Numbered from the stretch's first letter, positions 27,140-37,072 are shown. The stretch: DNA of 64,000 nucleotides from Prosthecochloris sp. (GCA_015482705.2 JADMLA020000037.1:28160-92159), one strand, 5' to 3'. Notes: a model not told the origin generated them from the sequence alone. A program made the numbers and translations.

Positions 27140-28453
27140 CTAGGGGTACTTGTGTATCAATTTTTGCACCGCTTCCTCTGCAGACCTGAAACATGCCTCT
27201 ATCGAAGCGCCTCTCCAGTAATCACCTGTGAGACCAATGCTGTTATGAAATGCGTCGAGGGTACCGTGCATCTTTTGAAGAAGCTTATAATGATAAGGAG
27301 AATATGCACATAATCCAGGATCAAGATACTTATAAACGTAATTATGTTTACTATTTCCCTTTACATTAAAATAGTCTTCGATAGTCTTTTCAGCAATTGC
27401 TATGACTTTTTCAGGATTTGTGCTCGGTGCTATCATTTTTCTTGCTTTATCGCCACTAAACGTATACCGGACAAGGCTCAGATCATTGATACCGTAAGCG
27501 CCGGCATTGCTCAGTGGAGAAGTTCGGTCGAAAACCATTGCACGGTGATCGTGCTTGAAGACGTCGTACTGATACTGAACGACCGCAACCGCTACCGGAT
27601 AATAAGTCACCTTTTCAAGTAACTCTGACAGTTTCGGGTTGGAGTGCCCAAAAAGAGGAGCCGCTTTCGATGCGGGCAGTGCGAGCAGAACTTTCTTATA
27701 CGTTAACTCCTCGCACTTACCCTTATTGAAGCCTTTGATGATAACCTTTGAAGAAGCAGGCTCAAAAGCGAGATGCTCTACATCATAACCGGTAAAAAAA
27801 CGGGTACGCTGCGTACCGGTATAAAACGCTTGTATAAGACTTGACATGCCTCCCTGCAGCTGCTCGTAACTATCAAGAGCCAAAGCAAGGTTTGAGCCAA
27901 AATTCCCCGGGTAGCACTCTTCTGGTTCAGCCCCATTCATCCTGACGGTAACCGGACGAATAACATGCTGTGAACATCGCTCACCAAAATAAACCGACAA
28001 TGAACCATGATCGTTTTGTTCGGCGATGCTGTTGAAAAAGTCACTGTTCAAAACACCTTGCTCATGATCACTTTTAACTGCCTTGACAAGTGGAGACAAC
28101 TTGAAAAAACCTTTCAAACCACTGAGATAAACAAGGCGCATCAAATTACGGAGTTTGGCTTTTTCCTTACTGATCTTGATCACTCTCCCACCGACAACTT
28201 GAGATGTATTGAAGCCAAACTGTTCAAAAGGCAGATCACCATAATCTTTCACAAAACAGCGAAATCGCCTGTAATTTTTACCGATGTTTTTCCCCCCGAA
28301 ATCAACGATGCGCCCATCGAGTACTTCACTACCTATACGCCCACCGATTGATTGGGCAGCATCGATGAGATCAACGTCAATATTCTGTTGATTCAAATAG
28401 TATGCTGCCGCAATACCAGATATCCCACCCCCGATCACAGCAATATCAGCCAT
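27140..28453 (-). CDS. FAD-dependent amine-oxidase-like protein in the AfsA-like operon
   Basis: 437 residues with an N-terminal dinucleotide motif AVIGGGISGIAAAYYL (5-20), the GGRIGSEVLDGRIVDFGG signature (~42-59) of amine oxidase/protoporphyrinogen-oxidase-like flavoproteins, a central substrate domain, and a C-terminal FAD segment NSIGLTGDYWRGASIEACFRS. The substrate cannot be told from sequence. Its ATG overlaps the stop of the AfsA-like gene by one base and its stop is 1 bp before the kinase start. This arrangement implies a shared job, probably modification of the AfsA product. Confidence 0.8.
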   Translation of the reverse strand: MADIAVIGGGISGIAAAYYLNQQNIDVDLIDAAQSIGGRIGSEVLDGRIVDFGGKNIGKNYRRFRCFVKDYGDLPFEQFGFNTSQVVGGRVIKISKEKAKLRNLMRLVYLSGLKGFFKLSPLVKAVKSDHEQGVLNSDFFNSIAEQNDHGSLSVYFGERCSQHVIRPVTVRMNGAEPEECYPGNFGSNLALALDSYEQLQGGMSSLIQAFYTGTQRTRFFTGYDVEHLAFEPASSKVIIKGFNKGKCEELTYKKVLLALPASKAAPLFGHSNPKLSELLEKVTYYPVAVAVVQYQYDVFKHDHRAMVFDRTSPLSNAGAYGINDLSLVRYTFSGDKARKMIAPSTNPEKVIAIAEKTIEDYFNVKGNSKHNYVYKYLDPGLCAYSPYHYKLLQKMHGTLDAFHNSIGLTGDYWRGASIEACFRSAEEAVQKLIHKYP

Positions 28454-29460
28454 CAGATAACTCCCACGGTATTTTGCACTGACATGATTTTCGAATCGTA
28501 CTGTTTTTTGTGTCGAGCCTGTACTTTTTCAGTCCTGATCCTGTAATTGACATATCTGGACTTGTCAGGGAAAGCCTTGCCTTTCAATAAAGCACTGGAT
28601 GCGAGTTTTCCCCATTGAAAAATTTCGCAACTGACAAAAACATCCCCATTGCTGTCAGCGGAGTTAAATGAAAACGGAGTATACGTTCTGACGACAATCG
28701 GCGCAGTCAGCTCCAAAAAATTGTAAAACCCGGAATCGTAGGTCAGCAAAGCTATTGTACCTTCCTCAGGTAAACCTCCAGATATATGCGTGGTTGCAAT
28801 TGACGCCTGGCGCATAGCTTCAAGCAAGAGAAGACCTTGTACATGATCGGAATCGTGATCAAACTGAATCTCCCTTGTCTGATCATACATATTGAAGTAC
28901 AGGAAATTCCCTTTACTATAGTAGTCAGAAATCAAAATATTCGCATCTTTCTTCTTATGCACGTACCGTTTGTCCAAAACAGGAGCAACTGCATCATCTT
29001 CTTTCATAGCCAATGGACTGTGCATCAGTGATGCGATGTCCAGTGGTATTCTGTTAATAAATTTACCGAGTTCTGTGTCTACCTCATGGTTTTGAACATA
29101 TTCTTCAGCTTGCCTGTACGTAATTGATTTAACCTTTCTGGAGAGCAACGGATTGCTGTTTTCAAAATCTTTTGAAAGATATACCTCTGAAGTTTCACCC
29201 AAAATACCGATATAACAGAGAACCTCCTCGAAAGTAGAAGCAACGATTTTTTGTGCTCCTTGTCGCTCTTCAGGTAAAACGTCTCCATCAAATACCAAAA
29301 CGTACGGTTTTTGATAACAGTTATCCGTAAATTTTCCTCTACCGTTTTTTCTATGTAATCTACCATTCCTCGATGAGCGCAAAACCGTCTCTTCCGGAAA
29401 AACCGAAGATGAGCATTGTACACTTGAAATCGAAGACCCCGTCATCTGTTCCTGTAACAT
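28453..29460 (-). CDS. AfsA-type hotdog protein (A-factor/butyrolactone synthase family)
   Basis: 335 residues. The C-terminal part matches the AfsA hotdog domain: KRYVHKKKDANILISDY (~164-180) and the long helix DHVQGLLLLEAMRQAS (205-220), followed by a strand-rich half to ~305. In Streptomyces, AfsA joins a beta-ketoacyl chain to dihydroxyacetone phosphate on the way to gamma-butyrolactone signals and normally has two hotdog repeats. Here the first ~155 residues do not show a clear repeat and are unrecognised. A strong GGAGGGG ribosome site sits 7 nt before the ATG. It is the first gene of a three-gene operon with the flavoprotein and kinase. Confidence 0.78.
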   Translation of the reverse strand: MLQEQMTGSSISSVQCSSSVFPEETVLRSSRNGRLHRKNGRGKFTDNCYQKPYVLVFDGDVLPEERQGAQKIVASTFEEVLCYIGILGETSEVYLSKDFENSNPLLSRKVKSITYRQAEEYVQNHEVDTELGKFINRIPLDIASLMHSPLAMKEDDAVAPVLDKRYVHKKKDANILISDYYSKGNFLYFNMYDQTREIQFDHDSDHVQGLLLLEAMRQASIATTHISGGLPEEGTIALLTYDSGFYNFLELTAPIVVRTYTPFSFNSADSNGDVFVSCEIFQWGKLASSALLKGKAFPDKSRYVNYRIRTEKVQARHKKQYDSKIMSVQNTVGVI

Positions 29461-29529
29461 GTTTCACCCCTCCTTCATTAATTGGATTTGAACAAATATT
29501 AATTCAACCACCGACTCACTTTTTATCAG

Positions 29530-29559
29530 AGTATACTGCTTTACAAAAGTAATTAACAA
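29530..29559 (-). promoter_or_regulatory. Predicted sigma-70-type promoter of the AfsA-like operon
   Basis: On the minus strand TTGTTA (29559-29554) and TATACT (29535-29530) are separated by 18 bp, a fair match to -35/-10 boxes. Transcription would start near 29523, leaving a leader of about 60 nt before the AfsA-like ATG. Two ATTAATT repeats 21 bp apart (29477-29483 and 29498-29504) lie in the leader. Confidence 0.4.
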
Positions 29560-29573
29560 GTGTTAATTACTTT
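29546..29573. promoter_or_regulatory. Perfect 28-bp palindrome, likely operator of the AfsA-like operon
   Basis: Arms AAAGTAATTAACA (29546-29558) and TGTTAATTACTTT (29561-29573) are exact reverse complements with a 2-bp centre. The palindrome covers the predicted -35 box and has no T run on either side, so it looks like a dimeric repressor/activator site, not a terminator. Length and symmetry are like TetR-family operators, the usual partners of AfsA systems, but no tetR gene is present in this window. Confidence 0.6.
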
Positions 29574-29869
29574 GCATTTAGTGACAAATTAAATAATTAG
29601 GTTGCTTCTCTTTACTAAATAATTGTAAAATCTGCACTTTTGACCACAAAGATGCCTCCTGAGAGCTATGTACCAGCCATCTCAGGGTTATTTTCTTTTA
29701 TTGTATGAAAAAAACATGCGTCTCTTTTTGATACCAGGATAGCAAAGGGTTAAAAACTCTCACATTTTTGATGTATTCAACCAGCAACGCCTCTTGTTTC
29801 AGAAAAACACGAGCGTATCTTTCCGCGTTGAATCGATAAGCAGAAAATGATTTTGAAAGAAAAAAAGCA

Positions 29870-29908
29870 CTGTGCCCTGGTGAATCAGAAGCCCCTGATA
29901 AGACACAG
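29870..29908 (-). terminator. Rho-independent terminator downstream of hybrid kinase 2
   Basis: Read on the minus strand: an outer stem CTGTG/CACAG (29908-29904 with 29874-29870), an inner stem ATCAG/CTGAT and then a run of U (29866-29860). It separates the upstream kinase transcript from the AfsA-like operon. A second hairpin, CCTGAGA/TCTCAGG (29658-29664 and 29680-29686), lies further along the 489-bp gap, which otherwise holds no gene. Confidence 0.6.
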
Positions 29909-29949
29909 AACGAGATGAAGGGAAAAACCGAAAGAGAGCAACTCAGGAT

Positions 29950-32055
29950 TTACTTAATTTTCCATTTTTCAATCATGTTCAGCAGCACAACACTATCGAC
30001 AGGTTTCAAGAGATAATCGTTCATACCGGCGTTCAGCGCTTTCTGAATTTCCTCTTCACCCGACTCACCACTAAGCCCGATAATGGGAACCTGTTTTTTA
30101 CGCCCCGGCATATTGTTTCGAATGAGTCTCGTTGCCTCTATTCCATCGAGTTCCGGCATCTGGATATCCATGAGTATCACATGAAAATCATCCAGTTCCA
30201 ACTTTTCAACCGCCGCTTTTCCACTGATAGCCTCGCTGACACTGACGTTGTGCTTTTCAAGAATACTTTTGAGAACATATCTGTTGAAAGAGGAATCGTC
30301 GACAATCATCACATTAACGCCGGAAAAATCCCTTTTCCCGACTGTATATTCACCATTGAAGATCGATGCAAGAAGGTTGATCAATTCAGACTCGGTAACC
30401 GGCTTCGAAATAAAGGCCTGCATGCCAACTTTTTCTGTTTTTCCTCTCGCTATATAGGTTGGAACAGCTGTATGTCCAATAATGGGCACATTTTTCATAG
30501 TGTCACCCGCCTTACCACGCCGGATTTCTTCTGTAGATTCGTAGCCGTTCATAACGGGCATGCTCAGGTTCATCAATACAACATCATATCGCTTTTTTGT
30601 GAGCATTTCCAACGCCTCTTGACCATTTCCCGCCTCATCGACTATAACATTGAACGGCTCGAGGAATTGCTTGACCGGCTCCCTGTCCGGCAATTCATCG
30701 TCAACGAGCAAAATAGACTTGTCCTCGAAGATATCGCGGTAGCGGGAAACCATCCACGACCTGAACCTGACGAGTTCCTGGCCACTGACAACAGGAAAAT
30801 CCAAAGTGAATTCCGTATACTCATGTTGCATGGAATCACAGGTTATATCGCCGCCAAAAGCCTTCATAACTCTTTTACAATAGGCGAGGCCCAAACCTGT
30901 ACCTCCCTTTTTGCCCGATGTAAAAAAGGCATCGAAGAGCCTACCCAGATTTTCCGGGGGAATACCAGGCCCGGTATCCCTAACAGAAACTCTGTTGAAT
31001 GAACTGCCTTTTTCCAGCCGAACGGTAATATGCGCGTCAGGATAGTTTTTTATGAAATAAAACGCATTCATAATCAGGTTGAACAGAACAAACACATACA
31101 TAGTCTCATCGGCCTTGATGAGAAAATCGCCGCTGCATTCCAGAGAAAGTTTTTTCCTTTCGGCCTCGGATTCATAACCATATTCATCGATCGCTTTTTT
31201 GGTAATCCCCTCGGCTGAAATATATGTGAAACCGCTCGTGTCGATAGGCTTGTCTTTAACTTCATCGAGAATCATGTCGATAACCTGCCCGCCTCTACTG
31301 ACCGCCATCTGCCCCTGAGCAACCCGTAGGTAGATGTTGTCCAAACCTTGAGCGGTGATACACTCGTACACCTTATCCGCATGGTATATCGGCAGTTCTT
31401 CCAAAATACTCTGAAAACTGAACTTCACCTGCCCCAGAGGATTTCGCATTTCGTGAGCGATACTTCCGGCAAGAGCCTGAAAAGCCGAATTTTTTTCCTG
31501 TGCGACAATTCCTTTTCGATTGCTATAACTGAACACATAGCCTGCAACTATTGAAAACACGACAAGAAGCACATAGGGAGCCATGTCAAACTGCGGATCG
31601 AGGACAATAAAAGGAGGTGTGAGGAAAAAAAACACAATAGCTGCACCCACCCCAATGAACAGATCGAAAAGAAACACCAATGGGTTGGGCACAAAGGAAA
31701 TGAGGACAAAAATCATGAAAATTTCCCAGTAAATCCAGGCTTCATGAAAATTGTTCTTCAATACCATGACAGTAAGGATGAAAGGCAGTACGAAAATGAG
31801 CATGCTATGCCAGTAAACCGGAAAGTATTTGCCGAGAAAATCCGGATTTTTGAGCTTGAAAAGCCCGACAAGACAGAAAGCTACTGCGATAAGACGCAAT
31901 GCAAAGTTGTCATAAGGAAGCTGAAAGATATACTTGTAGGCAATGTAGAAAGAAAGATGTGCTGGCGCCCCGAGAGCTGCGGCGGCCATGATGTTAAAAC
32001 GCGAAACCTGCGTCCCCCTGTTGAACGACGACCGTATGAATTCAGCTATTTTCAC
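29950..32055 (-). CDS. CqsS-like membrane hybrid histidine kinase with two receiver domains (paralogue 2)
   Basis: 701 residues, collinear with the 25042-27138 kinase, with identical spacing to the H-box (His201) and the Asn496 site. About six membrane helices (LGAPAHLSFYIAY then LPYDNFALR), HisKA, HATPase (GKKGGTGLGL 381-390), receiver 1 with Asn496 (VVLMNLSMP) and receiver 2 with Asp630 (VILMDIQMP). The start is a GTG at 32055 with GGGAGGAG just upstream. The two kinases are clearly duplicates, but divergent in the first half of the sensor and in receiver 2, so they may answer different ligands. It diverges from hemB across a 441-bp gap. Confidence 0.88.
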   Translation of the reverse strand: MKIAEFIRSSFNRGTQVSRFNIMAAAALGAPAHLSFYIAYKYIFQLPYDNFALRLIAVAFCLVGLFKLKNPDFLGKYFPVYWHSMLIFVLPFILTVMVLKNNFHEAWIYWEIFMIFVLISFVPNPLVFLFDLFIGVGAAIVFFFLTPPFIVLDPQFDMAPYVLLVVFSIVAGYVFSYSNRKGIVAQEKNSAFQALAGSIAHEMRNPLGQVKFSFQSILEELPIYHADKVYECITAQGLDNIYLRVAQGQMAVSRGGQVIDMILDEVKDKPIDTSGFTYISAEGITKKAIDEYGYESEAERKKLSLECSGDFLIKADETMYVFVLFNLIMNAFYFIKNYPDAHITVRLEKGSSFNRVSVRDTGPGIPPENLGRLFDAFFTSGKKGGTGLGLAYCKRVMKAFGGDITCDSMQHEYTEFTLDFPVVSGQELVRFRSWMVSRYRDIFEDKSILLVDDELPDREPVKQFLEPFNVIVDEAGNGQEALEMLTKKRYDVVLMNLSMPVMNGYESTEEIRRGKAGDTMKNVPIIGHTAVPTYIARGKTEKVGMQAFISKPVTESELINLLASIFNGEYTVGKRDFSGVNVMIVDDSSFNRYVLKSILEKHNVSVSEAISGKAAVEKLELDDFHVILMDIQMPELDGIEATRLIRNNMPGRKKQVPIIGLSGESGEEEIQKALNAGMNDYLLKPVDSVVLLNMIEKWKIK

Positions 32056-33483
<1,428 letters not shown>

Positions 33484-33516
33484 TCAGTCTCGGCACTTTA
33501 AGTTCTCTACTATGTT

Positions 33517-33546
33517 CCGGCTGCATGCCTGCAGCCGGTTTTTTTT
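33517..33546 (+). terminator. Rho-independent terminator of hemB
   Basis: Perfect 9-bp stem CCGGCTGCA/TGCAGCCGG (33517-33525, 33530-33538) with a 4-base loop, followed directly by eight T residues (33539-33546). It ends the hemB transcript before aroC. Confidence 0.92.
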
Positions 33547-33606
33547 GCCTAACAGAACCGTAATACAGGCTTACGCATTAAACGCGCAGCCGTACAGAAA
33601 AACTAC

Positions 33607-34800
33607 ATGATCAGATACTTTACAGCAGGAGAATCACACGGCCCGGCGCTCTCGGCGATCGTTGAAGGTCTACCTTCGGGAATAACGGTTACCCCTGAGG
33701 ATATCAACAATGAACTGGCCCGGCGCCAACAGGGGCACGGAAGAGGCGGACGAATGAAAATCGAGACCGATAAAGCGGTTGTGCTGTCGGGAATACGTTT
33801 TGGCAAAACCATCGGTTCACCGGTTGCGCTGCAAATAGAAAATCGGGACTGGAAAAACTGGACCGTAAAAATGGCTCAGTTCGAAAAACCGAGTGAGGAT
33901 ATTCCGGCAATCAGCATACCGAGACCCGGCCATGCGGACCTTACCGGCATGATCAAGTACGGCTTCGAAGATATCCGGCCGGTGATAGAACGTGCATCCG
34001 CGCGTGAAACCGCAGCACGAGTCGCCGCCTGTTCTCTTGCAAAAACATTTTTGAGATCAGCCGGAATCCAGATAGGGAGTTATGTTTCCTCTATCGGTCC
34101 AGCCGGACAAACGGCACCGTCGTCCCGTCTTGAAAACCTGCTTGCCGAAGGTGCAGAGACGCTGGCAAAAGAAGCCGACACTTCCCCTGTACGCATGCTG
34201 GAAAAAACAGATGAAGAAAAAGCCGTTGCCGCGATCGACAAGGCAAAAGAAGAGGGAGATACGCTTGGCGGCATCATCGAGCTGTTTATCACCGGGGTTC
34301 CGATGGGCTTGGGATCTTATGTCCAGCACGACCGTAGACTCGATGCGGAACTTGCTGCCGCACTCATTTCGATACAAGCAGTAAAAGGCGTTGAAATCGG
34401 TACAGCGTTCGACAACGCAAGAAATCCCGGATCACAGGTACATGACGAGCTTTTTACAGGTGCTGCACATGGCCCTTCCCGCAAAACAAATCGGGCGGGT
34501 GGCCTTGAAGGAAGCATGACAAACGGCTCAATCATTCACCTCAGGGCTGCAATGAAGCCCATTGCCACACTGATGTCACCGTTGCATTCATTCGACATAA
34601 CCTCGATGGAAGCCCATCTCTCCCACATAGAACGGAGTGATACCTGTGCGGTTCCCGCCTGCAGCGTTATCGCCGAAGCCGTTGTAGCGCCGGTCATAGC
34701 CAATGCTTTATTGAAGAAAACAGGTGGGGACCATCTCGTAGAGATTCTCGAAAGACTCGAAGAATACAGAGCGGAAATAACCACGAAGTTCAAACGGTGA
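33607..34800 (+). CDS. aroC: Chorismate synthase
   Basis: Final shikimate-pathway step: converts EPSP to chorismate using reduced FMN. The 397-residue protein begins RYFTAGESHGPALSAIVEGLPSG, then RRQQGHGRGGRMKIE, RASARETAARVAA and GSMTNGSIIHLRAAMKPI, all family signatures, at normal length. It has its own transcription unit after the hemB terminator, with the ATG at 33607. Chorismate also feeds trpE further along the window. Confidence 0.96.
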   Translation: MIRYFTAGESHGPALSAIVEGLPSGITVTPEDINNELARRQQGHGRGGRMKIETDKAVVLSGIRFGKTIGSPVALQIENRDWKNWTVKMAQFEKPSEDIPAISIPRPGHADLTGMIKYGFEDIRPVIERASARETAARVAACSLAKTFLRSAGIQIGSYVSSIGPAGQTAPSSRLENLLAEGAETLAKEADTSPVRMLEKTDEEKAVAAIDKAKEEGDTLGGIIELFITGVPMGLGSYVQHDRRLDAELAAALISIQAVKGVEIGTAFDNARNPGSQVHDELFTGAAHGPSRKTNRAGGLEGSMTNGSIIHLRAAMKPIATLMSPLHSFDITSMEAHLSHIERSDTCAVPACSVIAEAVVAPVIANALLKKTGGDHLVEILERLEEYRAEITTKFKR

Positions 34801-34810
34801 CCGCAAAGGA

Positions 34811-35605
34811 TCAGTCCTGACGCCGTTTGGCGCTCAGGCGCTGATTCATCTCCAGTGACGGTTCAGCTACTTCGGTCCGGCCGACAATCTGTGCAGGAAC
34901 TCCAGCAACGGTATAATGTGGCGGCACATTATCGAGCACCACGCTACCAGCCCCGACTTTAGCACCTTCTCCAATTTCAACATTACCGAGAATCTTGGCC
35001 CCTGCCCCTATCAGGACAGATTTTCTTACCTTCGGATGACGGTCTCCGGTTTCCTTGCCTGTTCCTCCAAGCGTCACTTCGTGCAGAATCGAGACGTTGT
35101 CTTCGACTACGGCTGTTTCACCGATAACAAGACTCGTAGCATGATCGAGTAGGATTCCCATACCTATCTTCGCCGCAGGATGTATATCAACCGCGAACAC
35201 CTCTGACATCCTGTTTTGCATGAGATAAGCCATCGGTTTGCGATTATTGTTCCACAACCAGTGCGCCAGACGGTGAGCCTGCAGAGCCTGAAACCCCTTC
35301 AAAAACAGCATAATCTCGAAATAATTGACTGCTGCAGGGTCTCTGTCGAGCGTTGCCGTGAGATCGAACACCGCTTTGTCAACCACTTCAGGGTTCAATC
35401 CGTAAAACTCGTCGAACAGATTCTGAAGAACCTGAGGAGGAAAATGTTTCGATGCGAGCTTTACAGAAAGCAGCATGGCAAGAGCTGATGCAAAATCATC
35501 GAAGCTCAGAATATGCTGCTCCAGAAAATGCTTCATGCAAGGCTCCCGCTCACTTTCACGCCTTGCTTCAGAACGAATAATCGACCATATATGTTCTGCA
35601 GTCAT
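34811..35605 (-). CDS. cysE: Serine O-acetyltransferase
   Basis: Makes O-acetylserine for cysteine synthesis. The 264-residue protein has an N-terminal helical domain (to ~150) and a C-terminal left-handed beta-helix of hexapeptide repeats: DIHPAAKIGMGILLDHATSLVIGE (with the catalytic His of DHA) and VSILHEVTLGGTGKE with a second catalytic His. The tail ends in NQRLSAKRRQD. CysE normally ends in an Ile-containing peptide that binds the lyase; no terminal Ile is present here, so complex formation may differ. It is convergent with aroC, 10 bp apart. Confidence 0.94.
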   Translation of the reverse strand: MTAEHIWSIIRSEARRESEREPCMKHFLEQHILSFDDFASALAMLLSVKLASKHFPPQVLQNLFDEFYGLNPEVVDKAVFDLTATLDRDPAAVNYFEIMLFLKGFQALQAHRLAHWLWNNNRKPMAYLMQNRMSEVFAVDIHPAAKIGMGILLDHATSLVIGETAVVEDNVSILHEVTLGGTGKETGDRHPKVRKSVLIGAGAKILGNVEIGEGAKVGAGSVVLDNVPPHYTVAGVPAQIVGRTEVAEPSLEMNQRLSAKRRQD

Positions 35606-35944
35606 GTTTGCTTGTACTGATTAACAATAATAAACCGGCTCAATACCGGGGCAAACGTAAGAATGACCAGCTTATATCGAAACACGGCAATACTTAACCG
35701 TCATTCTTTTCATTGCCGAACCTCTTACCAAAACCGTTCCCTGTTACTAGTCACCCTCAATAAAAGCTTTTATCCACAGAAAGTTTCAGGCATTCGGCAA
35801 ATCACCCGCAATCCAGGTGATTTTTCTATCCGTTCCGCAAACAAACATAACAAGGCAGCAACAACTCAGCAACCATTCCTACACACTCACCTCGATACTA
35901 TCGATCCGGTACAGTCGTATAGCGAGGGAGCACTCCATGCGTCG
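35606..35944. other. Intergenic stretch without a recognisable gene
   Basis: 339 bp between the cysE start and the umuC remnant. Short open frames exist but read as arbitrary residues with no family resemblance, ribosome site or hydrophobic pattern. It presumably contains the leftward cysE promoter and part of the decayed DNA that follows the umuC fragment. Confidence 0.5.
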
Positions 35945-36430
35945 TTACCATACTGAAGACTCTGAAACCGCCAATCTCAGAGTATCGGAACCATGACAGG
36001 CGTCAACCCTATCAACAACCTGCAGAAACGCCTGTGCATCCATAGCCCCCTTATCTTCATCGAATAGCCAAGGTGTAACACATCTCCCGATACAGGAACA
36101 AAGCAGACCGGTACAATCCCCGCATTTTTTACAAGCACACCTTTCATGGCACATATCTTTCAGTACCGTCAGCGCACACCGCACGGTTTCCGGTGAATTC
36201 CATGCTGTAACCTGCATGAAAACTGTACGTCAACCTTTCTTCCCGTATCATGGATTTTCAAACGAACCAGAGTGGACAAAGACAGTTACAACGCTGGCGA
36301 GCAACCCTTGTTCGCGTAACGCAACGGTACGTTTCGATACAAAACTTTACAAAAGCGTGTTCCAGATCCTCTATCCTCGTAACCTTCAACCCAGGCACAG
36401 GCACTCTCTTCCTGAGTGAAACCGCATGTA
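35945..36430 (-). pseudogene. Remnant of a umuC (DNA polymerase V catalytic subunit) gene, 3' half only
   Basis: Right after umuD the minus strand encodes pieces that align with the intact UmuC at 56334-57605, but in different frames. First comes KVTRIEDLEHAFVKF (from 36386 down; compare [15 protein letters not shown]). After a frameshift, LREQGLLASVVTVFVHSGSF matches [20 protein letters not shown]. After a stop and another shift, the last open frame (35945-36217) contains CALTVLKDM, WLFDEDKGAMDAQ and LQVVDRVDACHGSDTLRLAV (compare [20 protein letters not shown]). The palm/catalytic half is missing, so the gene is dead. Confidence 0.8.
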
Positions 36431-36439
36431 AAGCTCTCT

Positions 36440-36895
36440 CTATCGGGTCTTATGGATAACGTATGTCACGATCCCCCAGACAAGAAAATCGGAGTCCCCG
36501 GTTACAATGATCGGCTTGAACTTCTCGTTAGCCGGTATCAGACACAACCCGGCATCATGTCTTCCGATACGTTTCACTGTAAACTCTCCGTCGAGAAAGC
36601 ATACCGCGATATCCCCTTCTTTCGGATCAAGTGACTTGTCGATAACGAGAATGTCTCCTTCATCGATACCTGCCTCAACCATGGATTTCCCCTTGACCCG
36701 ACCATAAAACGTAGCGCTCGGATGACGGATCAACGCCTTGTTCAAGTCCAGTTTCAGTTCCAGATGATCATCCGCAGGCGATGGAAACCCGGCGGAAATT
36801 TCCGACGAGGCAAGCGGTAGCTCGAGCTCCTGCTCAACATCGGCGGAATAAAAATCGATCGAGGGATCATTGTGTATTTTTACCAGTCTCATCAT
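36440..36895 (-). CDS. umuD: UmuD-type SOS autoprotease subunit of DNA polymerase V
   Basis: About 151 residues from the ATG at 36895 (a second ATG at 36892 follows directly). The S24/LexA-type peptidase core has the cleavage-site neighbourhood SAGFPSPADDHLE, catalytic Ser in GKSMVEAGIDEGDILVID and catalytic Lys in FTVKRIGRHD. RecA filament-stimulated self-cleavage activates it for translesion synthesis with UmuC. Its own downstream umuC is ruined, so it probably serves the stand-alone umuC at 56-57 kb. A start at 36922 would add nine residues. Confidence 0.9.
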   Translation of the reverse strand: MMRLVKIHNDPSIDFYSADVEQELELPLASSEISAGFPSPADDHLELKLDLNKALIRHPSATFYGRVKGKSMVEAGIDEGDILVIDKSLDPKEGDIAVCFLDGEFTVKRIGRHDAGLCLIPANEKFKPIIVTGDSDFLVWGIVTYVIHKTR

Positions 36896-37072
36896 GCTAT
36901 ACGTCTTTCCCATACAATACACATAATCCCCTTAACAGGCAATCGACGCAGGAAATGTTGAATCTCCCATTCTTCCATGCCCCGGCAACCTCTATTTTTC
37001 CGTGCCCTATTCCCTCGACTGTTGCTGAAAACCTTTTTTTTCCGTACACTTCGCCATTCTGAAGTACACCAT

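Noticed and set aside
29477..29504. ATTAATT direct repeats in the AfsA-like leader as a separate operator
   Set aside because: Very A+T-rich surroundings make such repeats likely by chance; mentioned only with the promoter.
30181..31002. 273-codon open frame on the plus strand inside kinase 2
   Set aside because: Fully antisense to a well-supported kinase (HATPase and receiver domains); residues are arbitrary with no domain or ribosome site.
35663..35956. 97-codon plus-strand frame after cysE
   Set aside because: Composition is arbitrary, no start signal, and it overlaps the umuC remnant.
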